The translations under genes and the position numbers were made by a program. 64,000 nucleotides of DNA. It comes from Axinella damicornis (lineage: Eukaryota > Porifera > Demospongiae > Axinellida > Axinellidae). This document shows positions 63,427 to 64,000 of the stretch, in pieces. The stretch covers positions 1,801,400 to 1,865,399 of the forward strand of contig OZ007517.1 of assembly GCA_963931865.1 (NCBI GenBank), in the 5' to 3' direction. The notes beneath the pieces were generated by a model. It was given only the letters and a program-made list of their open reading frames with translations, had not been told where the DNA came from and ran no database searches. The first letter of the stretch is position 1; every line of letters starts with the position of its first letter.

Positions 63427-64000
63427 ACAAGTCCTGTACAGTGTACATGTGTACAGTGTACATGTGTACAGTGTACATGTGTATAGTGTACATGTGTATA
63501 GTGTACATGTGTATAGTGTACATGTGTATAGTGTACATGTGTACAGTGTACATGTGTACAGTGTACATGTATATAGCGTACATGTGTACAGTGTACATGT
63601 GTATAGTGTACATGTGTATAGTGTACATGTGTATAGTGTACATGTGTACAGTGTACATGTGTATAGCGTACATGTGTATAGCGTACATGTGTATAGCGTA
63701 CATGTGTATAGTGTACATGTGTATAGCGTACATGTGTATAGCGTACATGTGTATAGCGTACATGTGTATAGTGTACATGTGTATGGTGTACATGTGTATG
63801 GTGTACATGTGTATAGCGTACATGTGTATAGCGTACATGTGTATAGCGTACATGTGTATAGTGTGTATAGCGTACATGTGTATAGTGTACATGTGTATAG
63901 TGTACATGTGTATAGCGTACATGTGTATAGCGTACATGTGTACAGTGTACATGTGTATAGTGTACATGTGTACAGTGTACATGTGTATAGCGTCATGTGT
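63427..64000. repeat. 15-bp minisatellite reaching the window edge
   Basis: About 38 copies of GTGTACATGTGTATA with variants TACAG, TAGCG and one shortened unit near 63862. Because the period is a multiple of three, two minus-strand frames stay open throughout; they are not genes. Confidence 0.95.

Noticed and set aside
63280..63996. A 238-residue minus-strand frame of repeated LYTCT
   Set aside because: The 15-bp minisatellite period is divisible by three, so frames stay open without selection.
63427..64000. CRISPR or telomere-type array
   Set aside because: 15-bp direct repeat without spacers and not a known telomere unit.

Overview
The window is eukaryotic: every gene is split by short GT-AG introns, spaces are filled with microsatellites, minisatellites and DNA transposons, and the recognisable genes are animal families (ANKRD13C, SETD9, a ROS1-like receptor tyrosine kinase, a TRAF with a MATH domain, a proteinase-K-like subtilase). 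Compact introns, abundant DNA transposons and no obvious retroelement fit an early-branching aquatic invertebrate; a demosponge is my best guess, by inference only. A 200-base run of N (58271-58470) marks an assembly gap.

Layout. 0.2-5 kb: minus-strand exons of an ANKRD13C-like gene, with one exon pair present in three tandem copies. 5-8.4 kb: little coding sequence, then three tandem copies of a 0.72 kb unit carrying a piggyBac-like MITE. 8.4-20.5 kb: a nested stack of four DNA transposons. The outer one encodes a THAP/DDE transposase and a SWIM-YqaJ nuclease; a second element with a large coiled-coil protein sits in its left terminal repeat, and two non-autonomous elements sit inside that one. 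22.4-27.5 kb: a Mutator-like element with transposase, SWIM finger and a Ulp1-like protease with a PHD finger. 27.9-34 kb: MITEs and scattered exons of a broken ROS1-like kinase. 34-40.9 kb: fold-back elements and a 1.4 kb satellite. 40.9-42.5 kb: a decayed TRAF gene. 45.2-57 kb: a head-to-head pair, an intact secreted subtilase (minus) and a SETD9-like SET-domain gene (plus). 57-61 kb: gap and tandem repeats. 61-63 kb: two exons of a coiled-coil protein. 63.4 kb to the end: a 15-bp minisatellite.

Three patterns run through the window. First, many introns carry long (CCCT)n, poly-C, (CA)n or (GT)n tracts at or just upstream of splice sites. Second, a very short hairpin element with ends TAGCCTCGTTCCCAGGCC occurs at least a dozen times, two copies having perfect 9-bp target duplications. 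Third, several coding regions are interrupted by small frameshifts, often at A or T runs, while the subtilase and most of SETD9 are clean; this may be decay or read error. All family names come from reading the translations by eye; no database search was run.
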